NCBI RefSeq assembly: GCF_000622225.1
Contig: NZ_KK211412.1
Coordinates: 1-56,243 of the forward strand
DNA: 56,243 nt
Direction: 5' to 3'
Source of the DNA: Roseomonas mucosa ATCC BAA-692
GTDB lineage: Bacteria > Pseudomonadota > Alphaproteobacteria > Acetobacterales > Acetobacteraceae
The position numbers and the translations under genes are program-made. Below are positions 16,952-25,711 of the stretch, one piece after another; position 1 is the stretch's first letter; the number at the start of each line of letters is the position of its first letter. The notes beneath the pieces were generated by a model, which did not search any database, had not been told where the DNA came from, and saw nothing but the letters and a program-made list of their open reading frames with translations.

Positions 16952-18676
16952 TCAGAAGCGGACGATGGCGGAGGCCTGGATGCGGTCGGCCTTGCCGCCT
17001 CGCGCGCCATAGATGTCCTGCTGCTGCAGCGTGCGCTCGACATGGGTGTACTCGATGCCGAGGTCGATCGGCTTCACCGGGCTCCAGATCAGGTTCACCG
17101 CCGTGGCCCAGATGTCCCGGTTCACGCCGTCGCAGACCGCGCTGGAGGTGGCGGAGGTGCCTTCGCAGCCCGAGAAGTAGCGGACGTAGCTCGGGTAGTT
17201 CAGGCGCACGCCGTGCAGGCTGACATTGGAGCGGAGGGAGTCGGTCCACTTGTACTGGGCGCCGACCATCGCGGCCATGATCTCGACCATGTCGATCTCG
17301 TTGCCGCCGCCCTGGGAGGCGGAAAGGCCATAGTTCGTCACGGCGCTGTAGCCGGCGGAGGTGCCGTCGAGGTAGCGGCCGAGGCCCTTGCCGTAGTTGA
17401 GGCTGGTGGCGAGGATCAGGCGCTTGTCGAACAGGTTGACCGCGCCGGTGGCACCGATGCCGAAGCCCACATCGCTGTCGCTGTAGCGTTGCGCGCGGTT
17501 GGTGGCGCCCTCGTTGCTGATGCGGACCTCGCGCACCACGCCGCGCAGGGCGGCGAAGCCCCAGTCGCCCTGGTAGAGGGCCTGCAGCGTGAAGTCGGGC
17601 ACGTGGCTCATGCCGAAGCCGGCGCCGCCGTTGCTGTCGGGATAGCTGGTGCCCGTGGCGGAGGTGACGTCGCTGTAGCTGTTCTCGATGGCGGCCGAGA
17701 TGTTGAAGCCGCTGGCGAAGCGGTGGGTGTAGCGGAGCTGGGCCTGGCGGACGCTGCCGATGCCGAGCGCCGTCCAGTCGTTCAGCCATTGCAGCGGCAG
17801 CAGCGGGCCTTCGGAGAAGAGCGAGTTGGACTGGCCGACCAGCACGGTGCCCCAGCCGCCGGGCTGGAACTGGCCGAATTCGGCGAAGGCCTGGCGCAGG
17901 CGCGGCGTGTAGGCGTTGCTGGTGGCCTGGGTGGTCAGGTCGGTGTTCTGGCCCGCGAAGTCCGCCTCGACCTGGGTGCGGACCTCGCCAAAGGCCTCGC
18001 TGAAGGGCGTGCGCGTCTCGATGCCGATGCGCGAGCGGCGGGCACTGGCCTGGAAGTCGCCTTCGGAGCGGGCGCCATTGGCGCCGTGGGACAGCGGGAT
18101 GGAGGAACCGGTCGTGGTGTCGGAGCGGTTCCGCGGCCCGAAGTCGCCGGACATGTTCAGCTTGGCGAAGCCGTAGAGGCGGACCGAGGTGTCGGTGCCC
18201 GGGACCCGGAAGGAGCCGGGGAAGGAGCCGCGCCACTGCGCCAGCGGGTCGTTGTTCTGCTCCGCCTGGACGGGCAGGGCGGAGGCCACCTGGGGCGGGG
18301 CCTGGTTCGTGGTCTGCGCCAGCCCCTGGGACTGCTGGGACTGGATCGAACCGGTGGCGACCGGGGGCCGGCCCAGGCCCTGGGCCTGCTGCGAGGGGGG
18401 CGCACCGGAGGGGGCGGGGCCGGAGGCGGCCGCGACCGGGGGCTGGGCCTGGCTGCGGCGGGCGGCCTGGCGCTGCTCGGCATCACGGCGGGCGGAGCGG
18501 CGCTGCTCCTGCTCGAGTTGCTCGATGCGGCGTTGCAGGAGGTTGAGCTGCGCCTTCAGGTCCTCGATCGACTGGGCTCGGGCCGGAACGGCGGCGAGGA
18601 GGGAGACGGCGCAGCCGGCCAGCAGGAGGAAGCGCAGGCCGGTCCGGGACGGTGATCCCGTCCGCGCGCCCGTCAT
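16952..18676 (-). CDS. DcaP-like outer-membrane porin
   Basis: A 574-residue protein from ATG 18676. Residues 1-34 form a signal peptide (RTGLRFLLLAGCAVSLLAAVPARAQ). A coiled coil follows (IEDLKAQLNLLQRRIEQLEQEQ), then a long Ala/Gln/Pro-rich linker (about 60-140). The rest is a beta-barrel rich in alternating aromatic residues that opens with VRLYGFAKLNMSGDFGPRN. It ends in AIVRF, with the terminal Phe recognised by the BAM machinery. Coiled coil plus linker plus barrel matches DcaP/OprB-like trimeric porins for anionic or dicarboxylic substrates. The substrate is not evident. The open frame extends to 18799, but the signal peptide fixes the start. Confidence 0.85.
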   Translation of the reverse strand: MTGARTGSPSRTGLRFLLLAGCAVSLLAAVPARAQSIEDLKAQLNLLQRRIEQLEQEQRRSARRDAEQRQAARRSQAQPPVAAASGPAPSGAPPSQQAQGLGRPPVATGSIQSQQSQGLAQTTNQAPPQVASALPVQAEQNNDPLAQWRGSFPGSFRVPGTDTSVRLYGFAKLNMSGDFGPRNRSDTTTGSSIPLSHGANGARSEGDFQASARRSRIGIETRTPFSEAFGEVRTQVEADFAGQNTDLTTQATSNAYTPRLRQAFAEFGQFQPGGWGTVLVGQSNSLFSEGPLLPLQWLNDWTALGIGSVRQAQLRYTHRFASGFNISAAIENSYSDVTSATGTSYPDSNGGAGFGMSHVPDFTLQALYQGDWGFAALRGVVREVRISNEGATNRAQRYSDSDVGFGIGATGAVNLFDKRLILATSLNYGKGLGRYLDGTSAGYSAVTNYGLSASQGGGNEIDMVEIMAAMVGAQYKWTDSLRSNVSLHGVRLNYPSYVRYFSGCEGTSATSSAVCDGVNRDIWATAVNLIWSPVKPIDLGIEYTHVERTLQQQDIYGARGGKADRIQASAIVRF

Positions 18677-19094
18677 GGCCGGTGGCGTAACTTGGCCCGT
18701 CCGGCATGCGGCGAGCGAAGTGAAAGCAAGACCCCGGACATGATTAGTATCCTCACTACCGGATCGACGGTTTGGCGTGGAATCTACGTTCGCGTGCATC
18801 GTTATCCCCCTAGCCCGAATGGCATACGCCGCCCCGGAAGGAGCCGGAACTCATGCCTTTTCTCACAAGATCGTGAATGCAACTTTTCCCCCTCGCCGAT
18901 TGTGTTTCCCCCGAAACCAACATGGCGCGCGGATGGCCGATGATCCGGTGTCGCGTGGCCATCGCAACCGGGAACCCGGATGCGGCACCTTCGCATCGGC
19001 ACGTCGCCGGCGCATCCTGGCAGGATTCCGGAGGCTCGCGTGTTAACATCACGAGATATCGAGCCGCCGCGCCGGGGACAGGGAGGCCACCGCC
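18677..19094. other. Divergent intergenic region between porin and SMP-30 genes
   Basis: About 420 bp with locally lower GC content (for example 18740-18790 and 18870-18920), which must hold the promoters of the porin (leftward) and SMP-30 (rightward) genes. I see no pair of sigma-70 boxes good enough to name and no convincing operator. A short hairpin (GATGCG/CGCATC, about 18978-18997) is present. No plausible gene is encoded. Confidence 0.4.
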
Positions 19095-19964
19095 ATGAAC
19101 GAACCGAAGATCCGCATCCTGGATGTGCCGCCGGCCACCACCACGGGCGAGAGCCCGGTCTGGGATGCGCGGACGGGGCATCTCTGGTGGGTGGACATCC
19201 AGCGCCCGGCCATCCACCGCACCGACCCGCGCCGGCAGAAGATCGAGAGCTGGACCATGCCCTCCGACGTGGGCTCCATGGGGCTGTGCCGTTCGGGGCG
19301 GGTGCTCGTCTCGCTGCGCAACGGGGTGCATGTCCTCGACCCCGAGAGCGGCGGGCTGGAGCTGCTGGCCGATGTCGAGCCCAACCATCCCCGCAACCGG
19401 CTGAATGACGGCAAGACCAGCCCGGAGGGGCGTTTCCTCGTGGGCTCGATGGACGACACGCCGGACAAGGTGGCGGGGGCGGCGCTGCATTCGGTCGCGG
19501 CCGACCGCAGCCACCAGAGGCTGCGCGAGGGCCTGATCGTGTCCAACGGACTGGCCTGGAGCCCGGACGGGCGGACCCTGTGGCATTCCGACAGCCGGCA
19601 GGCGCGGATCTGGATCAGCGACTACGATCCGGAAACGGGGCGGGTCGGCCCGGCGCGGGAGGTCGCGCATGTGGCCAACGAGACCGGGCGGCCGGATGGC
19701 GCGGCGGTGGATGCCGAGGGCGGCTACTGGTCCGCGGGCGTCTCGGCCGGGGTGCTGAACCGCTGGCTGCCGGACGGGACGCTGGACCGGAGCATCGAGC
19801 TGCCGGTGAAATCGCCGACCATGCCCTGCTTCGGCGGCCCCGGCCTGCGGACGCTCTACGTCACCAGCCTGCGCAAGGACGGGGACGGGCCGGTCGAGGG
19901 CAGCCTGCTGGAGATCGAGGGGCTCGGCGTGGCGGGGACGCCGGTGGGCCTCTTCGCCGACTGA
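19095..19964 (+). CDS. SMP-30/gluconolactonase/LRE-family lactonase
   Basis: A 289-residue six-bladed beta-propeller. The metal site is visible as GESPVWD (Glu18), then NRLNDGKTSPEGRF (Asn/Asp) and the Asn-containing SNGLAWSPDGRTLWHSDS, followed by GRPDGAAVDAEGGYW. These are the calcium- or zinc-binding and catalytic positions of the regucalcin/gluconolactonase family, which hydrolyse sugar lactones. The substrate is unknown and no sugar operon is adjacent. AGGGAGG lies just upstream of ATG 19095. Confidence 0.9.
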   Translation: MNEPKIRILDVPPATTTGESPVWDARTGHLWWVDIQRPAIHRTDPRRQKIESWTMPSDVGSMGLCRSGRVLVSLRNGVHVLDPESGGLELLADVEPNHPRNRLNDGKTSPEGRFLVGSMDDTPDKVAGAALHSVAADRSHQRLREGLIVSNGLAWSPDGRTLWHSDSRQARIWISDYDPETGRVGPAREVAHVANETGRPDGAAVDAEGGYWSAGVSAGVLNRWLPDGTLDRSIELPVKSPTMPCFGGPGLRTLYVTSLRKDGDGPVEGSLLEIEGLGVAGTPVGLFAD

Positions 19965-20120
19965 GCCTTCCCTGGCGCCAAGGCCCCCCCCGGCGGCTGG
20001 CCGTCGGGGACGGCGCGACGCGGCCAGTGGTCGCACCGAGCCCTGCGTCCGCCGCATGTGACGCATCGGTGTCACGGCGGGGCCCTTTTTCCGCCGCGCT
20101 TCTTCCGCCACATGCGGGGG

Positions 20121-20777
20121 ATGTCGCGACGTCGCCTGCTGCTCTCCGCCCCTCTCCTCCTTGCCGCGCCGCTGGTGCCGGGCCTGATCCGGCCCGCCCT
20201 GGCCCAGGGCGCGGCGCTGTCCGCGCGGGACCAGGCGGATCTCCGCCGGGTCGAGGCCTATTTCAACGCCATGACCACGCTGAAGGCGCGGTTCCTGCAG
20301 GTCGCGTGGAATGGGGCGAGTGCGGAGGGCACGGCCTGGATCTGGCGGCCGGGGCGGATGCGCTTCGACTACGACCCGCCCGAGCCGCTGCTGCTGGTGG
20401 CGAGCCATGGGCAGTTCATGCAGTTCGACCGGGAGCTGGGGCAGCCGACGGTGGTGCCGACCTCGGCCACGCCGCTCGCCTTCCTGCTGCGCGCCGACCT
20501 GAGGCTGTCGGGGGATGTGACGGTGACGCGGGTGGAGCGGTCCGGCGGCTTCCTGCGGGTCACGCTCTATTCCAGCCGTTCCCCGGCCGAGGGGACGCTG
20601 ACGCTGGTGCTGGCGGAGCAGCCGATGGAGCTGCGGCAATGGGTGGTGGTGGACGCGCAGCGGCACGAGACCCGGGTGACGCTATCGCAGATCGAGACCG
20701 GCGGCCGGTTCGATTCGTCGCTGTTCGAGTTCAACGACCCGCAGTTCCTGGAAAAGGAGCAGATGCGGCGCCGATGA
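20121..20777 (+). CDS. LolA-like outer-membrane lipoprotein carrier
   Basis: A 218-residue periplasmic protein from ATG 20121. The N-terminus MSRRRLLLSAPLLLAAPLVP has a twin-arginine-like S-R-R-R-L-L-L start and ends at LAQG. The mature part has the LolA pattern: VEAYFNAMTTLKARFLQV, GTAWIWRPGRMRFDYDPPEP, TPLAFLLRAD and the C-terminal FDSSLFEFNDPQF. LolA moves lipoproteins across the periplasm to the outer membrane. This may be the main LolA or a paralogue, since no ftsK gene (a common neighbour) is present. The open frame continues upstream to 20058. Confidence 0.82.
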   Translation: MSRRRLLLSAPLLLAAPLVPGLIRPALAQGAALSARDQADLRRVEAYFNAMTTLKARFLQVAWNGASAEGTAWIWRPGRMRFDYDPPEPLLLVASHGQFMQFDRELGQPTVVPTSATPLAFLLRADLRLSGDVTVTRVERSGGFLRVTLYSSRSPAEGTLTLVLAEQPMELRQWVVVDAQRHETRVTLSQIETGGRFDSSLFEFNDPQFLEKEQMRRR

Positions 20778-20928
20778 TGGCAGGCATGACGTTTGCTTGG
20801 TTCTCTCCGGCCCATCCGGTGGCAGGATCGCGGGATGCCGCCCTGCGCCGCCGGGGCTGGCGGCCCGGCCGTCGCCGCTGGGTTCATCATCGCCTGGGCG
20901 GCCAGGCAGATCATGTCGAGGAGACCCC

Positions 20929-21726
20929 ATGCGCCCGCTGATCGGCATCTCCTGCTGCGTGAAGGCCTTCGGCGTCTTCGCCATGCCCAACCATGCCGCC
21001 TCCGCGCATTATCCGGAGGTGGTGCTGGGGCCGGTGGGCGGAGCGCCCGTGCTGATCCCGGCCTCGGGCGAGGCGGCGGGGCTGGAGATCCTGCAGCACC
21101 TGGACGGAATCCTGCTGACCGGATCGCGCTCCAACGTCTGCCCGGACCTCTATGGCGGGCCGGCGCATTGCGAGGGGACGCCGGAGGACGTCCACCGCGA
21201 CTCCACGACCCTGCCGCTGATCCGCGGGGCGCTGGCGCGGGGCGTGCCGCTGCTGGCGATCTGCCGCGGCTTTCAGGAGCTGAACGTCGCCATGGGTGGC
21301 ACGCTGGACCAGCGTATCCAGGACCTGCCGGGGCGCATGGACCACTCCACGCCGGCGGACCAGGCGCTGCCCGGGGTGCGAACGGGCAAGGCGCATGCGG
21401 TGCGGGTGGCGCCCGGTTCGGAGCTGGCGCGGATCTGGGAGGGGCTGGCGGCGCCGCTCGCCGCTGTTCCGGTGAATTCCCTTCACAACCAGGGCGTTGC
21501 GAAGCTGGCGCCGGAGCTGGTGGCGGAGGGCTGGGCGCCGGACGGCACGGTGGAGGCGGCACGAGTGCGCGAGGCGGCGGGCTTTGCCTATGGCGTGCAG
21601 TGGCATCCGGAATATGACTGGCGGGAGGATGCGCTGAGCCGGCGGCTCTTCGAGTCCTTCGGGGCGGCAGCCGTGGCCTATCGGCGGCAGCGCGAGTCGC
21701 GGGGGCGGCTGCTGGCGGCGGAGTGA
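20929..21726 (+). CDS. Class I glutamine-amidotransferase-like hydrolase (PuuD/gamma-glutamyl-GABA hydrolase family)
   Basis: 265 residues from ATG 20929, preceded by GAGGAGA. The nucleophile Cys lies in LLAICRGFQELNVAMGG, with the catalytic His in GVQWHPEYD and the acid a short distance downstream. An N-terminal TGSRSNVCPDLYGG loop and HRDSTTLPLIRGAL are typical of PuuD-like peptidase C26 enzymes, which cleave gamma-glutamyl-gamma-aminobutyrate in putrescine degradation. No other put/puu gene is near, so the exact substrate is uncertain. Confidence 0.88.
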   Translation: MRPLIGISCCVKAFGVFAMPNHAASAHYPEVVLGPVGGAPVLIPASGEAAGLEILQHLDGILLTGSRSNVCPDLYGGPAHCEGTPEDVHRDSTTLPLIRGALARGVPLLAICRGFQELNVAMGGTLDQRIQDLPGRMDHSTPADQALPGVRTGKAHAVRVAPGSELARIWEGLAAPLAAVPVNSLHNQGVAKLAPELVAEGWAPDGTVEAARVREAAGFAYGVQWHPEYDWREDALSRRLFESFGAAAVAYRRQRESRGRLLAAE

Positions 21727-21853
21727 CGGCCTCGCGCCCCCGTGGCAAGAATATTGGGGAAGGCCATGGGACCGCCCAGCGGGATTGGCCGGCCGGGCAA
21801 GGCGCGCGGCGGAACGCGAGCCCTGCGGGGGACGCGTGAGTCAGAAACTCCTT

Positions 21854-22007
21854 TTGCATTCATGGCCTGAAAGGCGCTAGAGTGTGGCTGCTGGCGCCTA
21901 CTCGCGCCAGCGGCAGCTGGTTCCCCCTACCGGCTCGCCCGACCAAGACTCCGATCGGTAGTCGTCTAGAGTAACGGCGCCCGGCCTCCCCCCCTTGGCC
22001 GGGCGCC
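21854..22007 (+). ncRNA. Candidate small structured RNA with its own promoter
   Basis: A 530-bp gap (21727-22255) has no convincing gene. It contains TTGCAT (21854-21859), 18 bp, then TAGAGT (21878-21883), a fair sigma-70 promoter. At the predicted start near 21888 begins a hairpin (CTGGCGC/GCGCCAG, extended by GCTG/CAGC, 21887-21917). A stem follows (CTACCG/CGGTAG, 21927-21961), then a strong hairpin GGCGCCCGGCC/GGCCGGGCGCC (21976-22007) with a C-rich 10-nt loop. No T tract follows. It could instead be an untranslated leader of the FAH gene at 22256. Confidence 0.35.
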
Positions 22008-22255
22008 ACTCTCCCCCCGGGGGAGAAGAACGACGTCCTGCGCCTGCGGGATGTCTTCGCACGTGCGGACGATGGCCACGAATGGCTTCCGGCCCGGCCT
22101 GGAGCGGGGGCCGGCACTTTTCATCCCTTTCCGTGGATACTCCAGGCCCTTCGTTCGAAGGGCAGATTCTCGCGTCCGGACGATGCCGTCTTCCGGCGAT
22201 CTGCTCTAAGCTGACGCCTTCCCGACCCTCCGCTCTCGCAGGAGCCCGCCCGTTG

Positions 22256-22939
22256 ATGTCCGATTTCGTCATTGCTCCGCCCGCCCAGCCCAGCCTCCCG
22301 GTTCGCGGCGGCGGGTCCTTTCCGGTGCGCCGGATCTTCTGCGTCGGCCGGAACTATGCGGAGCATGCAAGGGAGATGGGGTCCGACCCCGACCGCGAGC
22401 CGCCCTTCTACTTCACCAAGCCTGCCGATGCGGTGCTGGTGGGCGGCGCGGACATGCCCTACCCGCCCGCGACCAAGGACCTGCACCACGAGATGGAGCT
22501 GGTGGTGGCCATCGGCACCGGCGGCCGGGACATCGCCGAGAGCGATGCGCTGACGCATGTCTGGGGCTATTGCGCGGGGCTGGATATGACCCGGCGCGAC
22601 CTGCAGAACGCCGCCAAGAAGACCGGCCGGCCCTGGGACATGGGCAAGGGCTTCGACCATTCCGCGCCGATGGGCGGGCTGGTGCCGGCGCAGGGGATCG
22701 ACCCCGGGCGCGGGCGCATCGAGCTGAAGGTGAACGGGCAGACGCGGCAGGTCTCCGATCTCGGCCAGATGATCTGGTCGGTGCCCGAGGTCATCGCCAA
22801 CCTGTCGCGGCTGGTGGAGCTCGCCCCCGGCGACCTGATCATGACCGGCACGCCCGAGGGTGTTGCCGCCGTGGCGAAGGGCGATGTGCTGGAGGGCTCG
22901 ATCGAGGGCGTCGGCACGGTGCGCACGGTCATCGTCTGA
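22256..22939 (+). CDS. Fumarylacetoacetate hydrolase (FAH) family protein
   Basis: 227 residues from ATG 22256. The FAH fold is clear: VRRIFCVGRNYAEHAREMG, FYFTKPADAVLV, HHEMELVVAIG (metal-binding glutamates), GYCAGLDMTRRDLQ, KGFDHSAPMGGLVP and LIMTGTPEGVAAVAKGD. Family members are acylpyruvases, oxaloacetate tautomerases or decarboxylases and hydratases of aromatic-degradation pathways. The short length fits the acylpyruvase/YcgM-like group. Exonuclease III follows 21 bp later and is probably co-transcribed. Confidence 0.88.
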   Translation: MSDFVIAPPAQPSLPVRGGGSFPVRRIFCVGRNYAEHAREMGSDPDREPPFYFTKPADAVLVGGADMPYPPATKDLHHEMELVVAIGTGGRDIAESDALTHVWGYCAGLDMTRRDLQNAAKKTGRPWDMGKGFDHSAPMGGLVPAQGIDPGRGRIELKVNGQTRQVSDLGQMIWSVPEVIANLSRLVELAPGDLIMTGTPEGVAAVAKGDVLEGSIEGVGTVRTVIV

Positions 22940-22960
22940 GCGGACGGTACTGGATCTGCC

Positions 22961-23761
22961 TTGAGGATCGTCACCTGGAACATCAACAGCGTGCGCCTGC
23001 GGGCGCCGCTGCTGAGTCAGCTCGTCGATGCGCTGGAGCCGGATGTGCTCTGCCTGCAGGAGACGAAGTCGCCGGACGAGCATTTCCCGCATGAGGCGGT
23101 GGAGGCGCTGGGCTTCGGCCACCGGCTGATCCGCGGCATGAAGGGCTACAACGGTGTGGCGGTGCTGTCGCGCCGCCCCCTGCGGTTGCGGGAGGGCGAG
23201 CCCGACTGGTGCTCGCGCGACGACTGCCGGCATCTGGGCGTGGATGTGGAAGCCGAGGGCGGGGCGGTCGAGCTGCACAATTTCTACGTGCCCGCCGGCG
23301 GCGACACGCCGGACCGCGAGGCCAACCCGAAATTCGCGCACAAGCTGGACTTCATCGGGGAGATCACCGCCTGGACCGCCGGGCGCGGCGCGGCGAAGCG
23401 GGCGGTGCTGGTGGGCGACCTGAACATCGCGCCGCTGGAGCACGATGTCTGGTCGCACCGGCAGATGCTGGGCGTCGTCTCGCACACGCCGGTCGAGGTC
23501 GAGGCGATGGCCGGCTGGCAGCGGGCGGGCGAGTGGCACGATGCGCTGCGGCATTTCGTGCCGCCGGAGGAGAAGCTCTACACGTGGTGGTCCTATCGCG
23601 CGCGCGACTGGGAGGCCGCGAATCGCGGACGCCGGCTGGACCATGTCTGGGTCAGCCAGGACCTGGCGGGAAAGCTGCGCTCACACACCGTGCTGAAGCC
23701 GGCGCGGAACTGGGCGCAGTGCTCGGACCATGTGCCGGTGCTGGTGGAGCTGGATCTCTGA
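22961..23761 (+). CDS. xthA: Exodeoxyribonuclease III (AP endonuclease)
   Basis: 266 residues starting at a TTG codon (22961), since homology begins at once with RIVTWNINSVRLR. Catalytic motifs are LQETKSPDEHFP (metal Glu), GVAVLSRRP, FYVPAGGD, GDLNIAPLEHDVW (Asp-Asn), RLDHVWVSQDL and CSDHVPVLVELDL (Asp-His). It repairs abasic sites and trims 3' blocked ends. The TTG start with a weak ribosome site suggests low translation. Confidence 0.92.
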   Translation: MRIVTWNINSVRLRAPLLSQLVDALEPDVLCLQETKSPDEHFPHEAVEALGFGHRLIRGMKGYNGVAVLSRRPLRLREGEPDWCSRDDCRHLGVDVEAEGGAVELHNFYVPAGGDTPDREANPKFAHKLDFIGEITAWTAGRGAAKRAVLVGDLNIAPLEHDVWSHRQMLGVVSHTPVEVEAMAGWQRAGEWHDALRHFVPPEEKLYTWWSYRARDWEAANRGRRLDHVWVSQDLAGKLRSHTVLKPARNWAQCSDHVPVLVELDL

Positions 23762-23833
23762 GGGGCTGAGGAGGGGCGGCTCCGGTCCCCCCTCCCCTCG
23801 CCCGTGGCGCACGGAGAGGGTATCAGCCGGATC

Positions 23834-24412
23834 ATGGACGAGGACCGGCGACGGGGTTCCGCGCCTTCCCGGAGGGACGGCCCGGCGGAGGGGCCCGGGG
23901 GTGGACCGCGGCATGAACCGGGCGCCACGCGGGGCGGGCAGCCCGCCGTGCTGGGGGTCGGCGAGGTGGCGCGGCGCAGCGGGATCGCCGTCTCCACCGT
24001 GCATTTCTACGAATCCAAGGGGCTGATCGAGGGCTGGCGCAGCGAGGGCAACCAGCGGCGCTATCCCAGGGCGGTGCTGCGGCGGATCGCCATCATCCGC
24101 ATCGCGCAGCGGGCGGGGATTCCGCTCGCCACGATCCGTGCGGCGCTGGCGGACCTGCCGCACGACCATATGCCCAATGCGGCGGACTGGGCGCGTTTCA
24201 GCGCCGCCTGGCGGGCCATGCTGCAGGCGCGGATCGACGGTCTGGTGCAGCTGCGCGACCAGTTGACCCGGTGCATCGGCTGCGGATGCCTGTCGCTGGC
24301 GGAATGCCCGCTCCGCAATCCGGGGGACCGGCTGGGCGCGCAGGGGGCGGGGCCGCGATTCCTGCTGGGCGACGGGGAAGACGCCCCTGAGGGAGAGCGG
24401 GAGGGGGATTGA
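23834..24412 (+). CDS. soxR: SoxR, redox-sensing MerR-family activator
   Basis: About 192 residues from ATG 23834; the first 40 or so are a low-complexity leader, so the start could be later. The MerR helix-turn-helix is [20 protein letters not shown], followed by ESKGLI and [16 protein letters not shown]. The sensor loop is [12 protein letters not shown], the C-x2-C-x-C-x5-C pattern that holds the [2Fe-2S] cluster in SoxR. Oxidation of the cluster by redox-cycling compounds switches SoxR to an activator. Its gene ends exactly where a SoxR box begins, and the doxX gene next to it is the likely target. Confidence 0.92.
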   Translation: MDEDRRRGSAPSRRDGPAEGPGGGPRHEPGATRGGQPAVLGVGEVARRSGIAVSTVHFYESKGLIEGWRSEGNQRRYPRAVLRRIAIIRIAQRAGIPLATIRAALADLPHDHMPNAADWARFSAAWRAMLQARIDGLVQLRDQLTRCIGCGCLSLAECPLRNPGDRLGAQGAGPRFLLGDGEDAPEGEREGD

Positions 24413-24439
24413 CCTCAACCATGGTTAAGGTTCTAGACG
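24409..24439 (+). promoter_or_regulatory. SoxR-regulated promoter of the DoxX gene
   Basis: TTGACC (24409-24414) and TAGACG (24434-24439) are separated by 19 bp, the over-long spacer used by MerR-family activators. Within it lies CCTCAACCATGGTTAAGG (24413-24430), an 18-bp near-palindrome. Its arms match the classic SoxR box, which has CCTCAA and TTGAGG arms; one base in the right arm differs. The -35 box overlaps the soxR stop codon. Confidence 0.75.
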
Positions 24440-24469
24440 GGATGCCGGCACAAGCAGAGGGAGCCGGCC

Positions 24470-24988
24470 ATGCCAGGATTCGAAGGGAAGGGGATCGTCC
24501 GGGAGGGGACGGTGCATCCGGTGGAACGAAGCCTGCCCGCCGCGCCGCGCCCGGCGCCGGCCCGCGCGGGCCGGACGATGCCCTGGTTCGTGGCCGGGCT
24601 GCTGGATGCGCGGGACTTCGGATGGGTGGCGCGTCTGCTGCTGACCCTGGTGTTCTGGAGCAGCGGGCTGGCGAAGCTGCTGGACTTCCGGGCCAGCGCC
24701 GCGCTGATGGAAGGGTTCGGCCTGCATCCCGGCTGGGCGGTGAACCTGGCGGTGCTGCTGCTGCAGATCGGCGCCTCGGCGCTGATCATCCTCAACCGCC
24801 AGGTCTGGCTCGCCGCGGGGGCGCTGGCGGTCTTCACCCTGCTGACCATTCCCGTCGCGCATCCCTTCTGGGCGAAGTCGGGTGAGGAGGCCTTCCGCGA
24901 CCTGACGGTGGCGCTGGAGCATGTCTCGCTGGTCGGCGGGCTGATGCTGGCGGCCATGCTGGAGCGGCGGCCCCGGCATGGCTGGTGA
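24470..24988 (+). CDS. DoxX-family membrane protein
   Basis: 172 residues with four hydrophobic segments: WVARLLLTLVFWSSGLAKLL, WAVNLAVLLLQIGASALIIL, WLAAGALAVFTLLTIPVAHP and EHVSLVGGLMLAAML. The W-S-S-G-L-A-K-LLDF motif after the first helix is the DoxX signature. An ATG at 24578 would remove a basic 36-residue leader. DoxX proteins are linked to thiol and oxidative-stress handling, and the SoxR box upstream fits that role. Its exact reaction is unknown. Confidence 0.85.
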   Translation: MPGFEGKGIVREGTVHPVERSLPAAPRPAPARAGRTMPWFVAGLLDARDFGWVARLLLTLVFWSSGLAKLLDFRASAALMEGFGLHPGWAVNLAVLLLQIGASALIILNRQVWLAAGALAVFTLLTIPVAHPFWAKSGEEAFRDLTVALEHVSLVGGLMLAAMLERRPRHGW

Positions 24989-25081
24989 GGCGCGAGGCGG
25001 GCGGCAGAAGCCGGGAAATCGCCTATAAGGCGGCGCCATGATGCCGCCGCTCCCCTGCCCTCTTCCGCTCCGGATCTTCCG

Positions 25082-25711
25082 ATGAGAGTCCTCGCCCTCG
25101 ATGGCGCGCTGGCGCGGTGTTCCGCCCTGGTCCGGGAGGATGGGCGCGTGCTGGCCCGGCGGGTGCAGAACGGGCCGCGCGGCCATGCCTCGCTGCTGCC
25201 CGCCCTGGCGCGGGAGGTGCTGGCGGAGGCCGGCGGCGGGGCCTGCGACGCCGTGGCGGTGACGGTGGGGCCGGGCGGCTTCACCGGGCTGCGGGCGGCG
25301 ATCGCGCTGGCGCGGGGCTTCGCGCTGGGCTGGGGAGTGCCGTGCCTGGGAGTGACGCTGGGCGAGGCCTTCGCCGCCAGCCTGCCGGAGAGCGAACGGG
25401 ACGGACAGGCGCTCTGGGTGGCGGTGGACACCAAGCGCGGGCGGATCGCGCTGGAGCGGCCGGATGCGGTGCCGGCGGTCTTCGCCGCCGCGGACCTGCC
25501 GCGCCCCATGGGGCCGGTGCTGCTGGCGGGCGATGCGGCGGAAGCGGCGGCGGAAGCCCTGCGGGCGAGGGGAGCGGATGTGCGGCTGACGGCGTTGCGC
25601 CTGCCGGAGCCGGAAGGCGTGGCGGTGGTGGCGGCGCAATGCCTGCGGGGCGAGTTGCCGCCGCGCGAGGCGGAGCCGCTTTACCTGGAACCGCCGGCGG
25701 TGCGGGGCTGA
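25082..25711 (+). CDS. tsaB: TsaB, tRNA threonylcarbamoyladenosine modification protein
   Basis: 209 residues. It starts with the ASKHA-fold strand VLALDGALARCSALV and has the family hallmark VTVGPGGFTGLRAAIALARG, then LGVTLGEAFA. TsaB partners with TsaD and TsaE to make t6A37 in ANN-decoding tRNAs. Its stop codon overlaps the rimI ATG (TGATG at 25709-25713), and tsaB-rimI is a common gene pair. The conserved Asp of the ATP-binding motif of TsaD is replaced, as expected for this catalytically inactive partner. Confidence 0.92.
   Translation: MRVLALDGALARCSALVREDGRVLARRVQNGPRGHASLLPALAREVLAEAGGGACDAVAVTVGPGGFTGLRAAIALARGFALGWGVPCLGVTLGEAFAASLPESERDGQALWVAVDTKRGRIALERPDAVPAVFAAADLPRPMGPVLLAGDAAEAAAEALRARGADVRLTALRLPEPEGVAVVAAQCLRGELPPREAEPLYLEPPAVRG

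Noticed and set aside
21898-22272. Minus-strand open frame of 124 codons in the gap before the FAH gene
   Set aside because: No ribosome site, no recognisable motif, and it overlaps strong hairpins and the start of the FAH gene.
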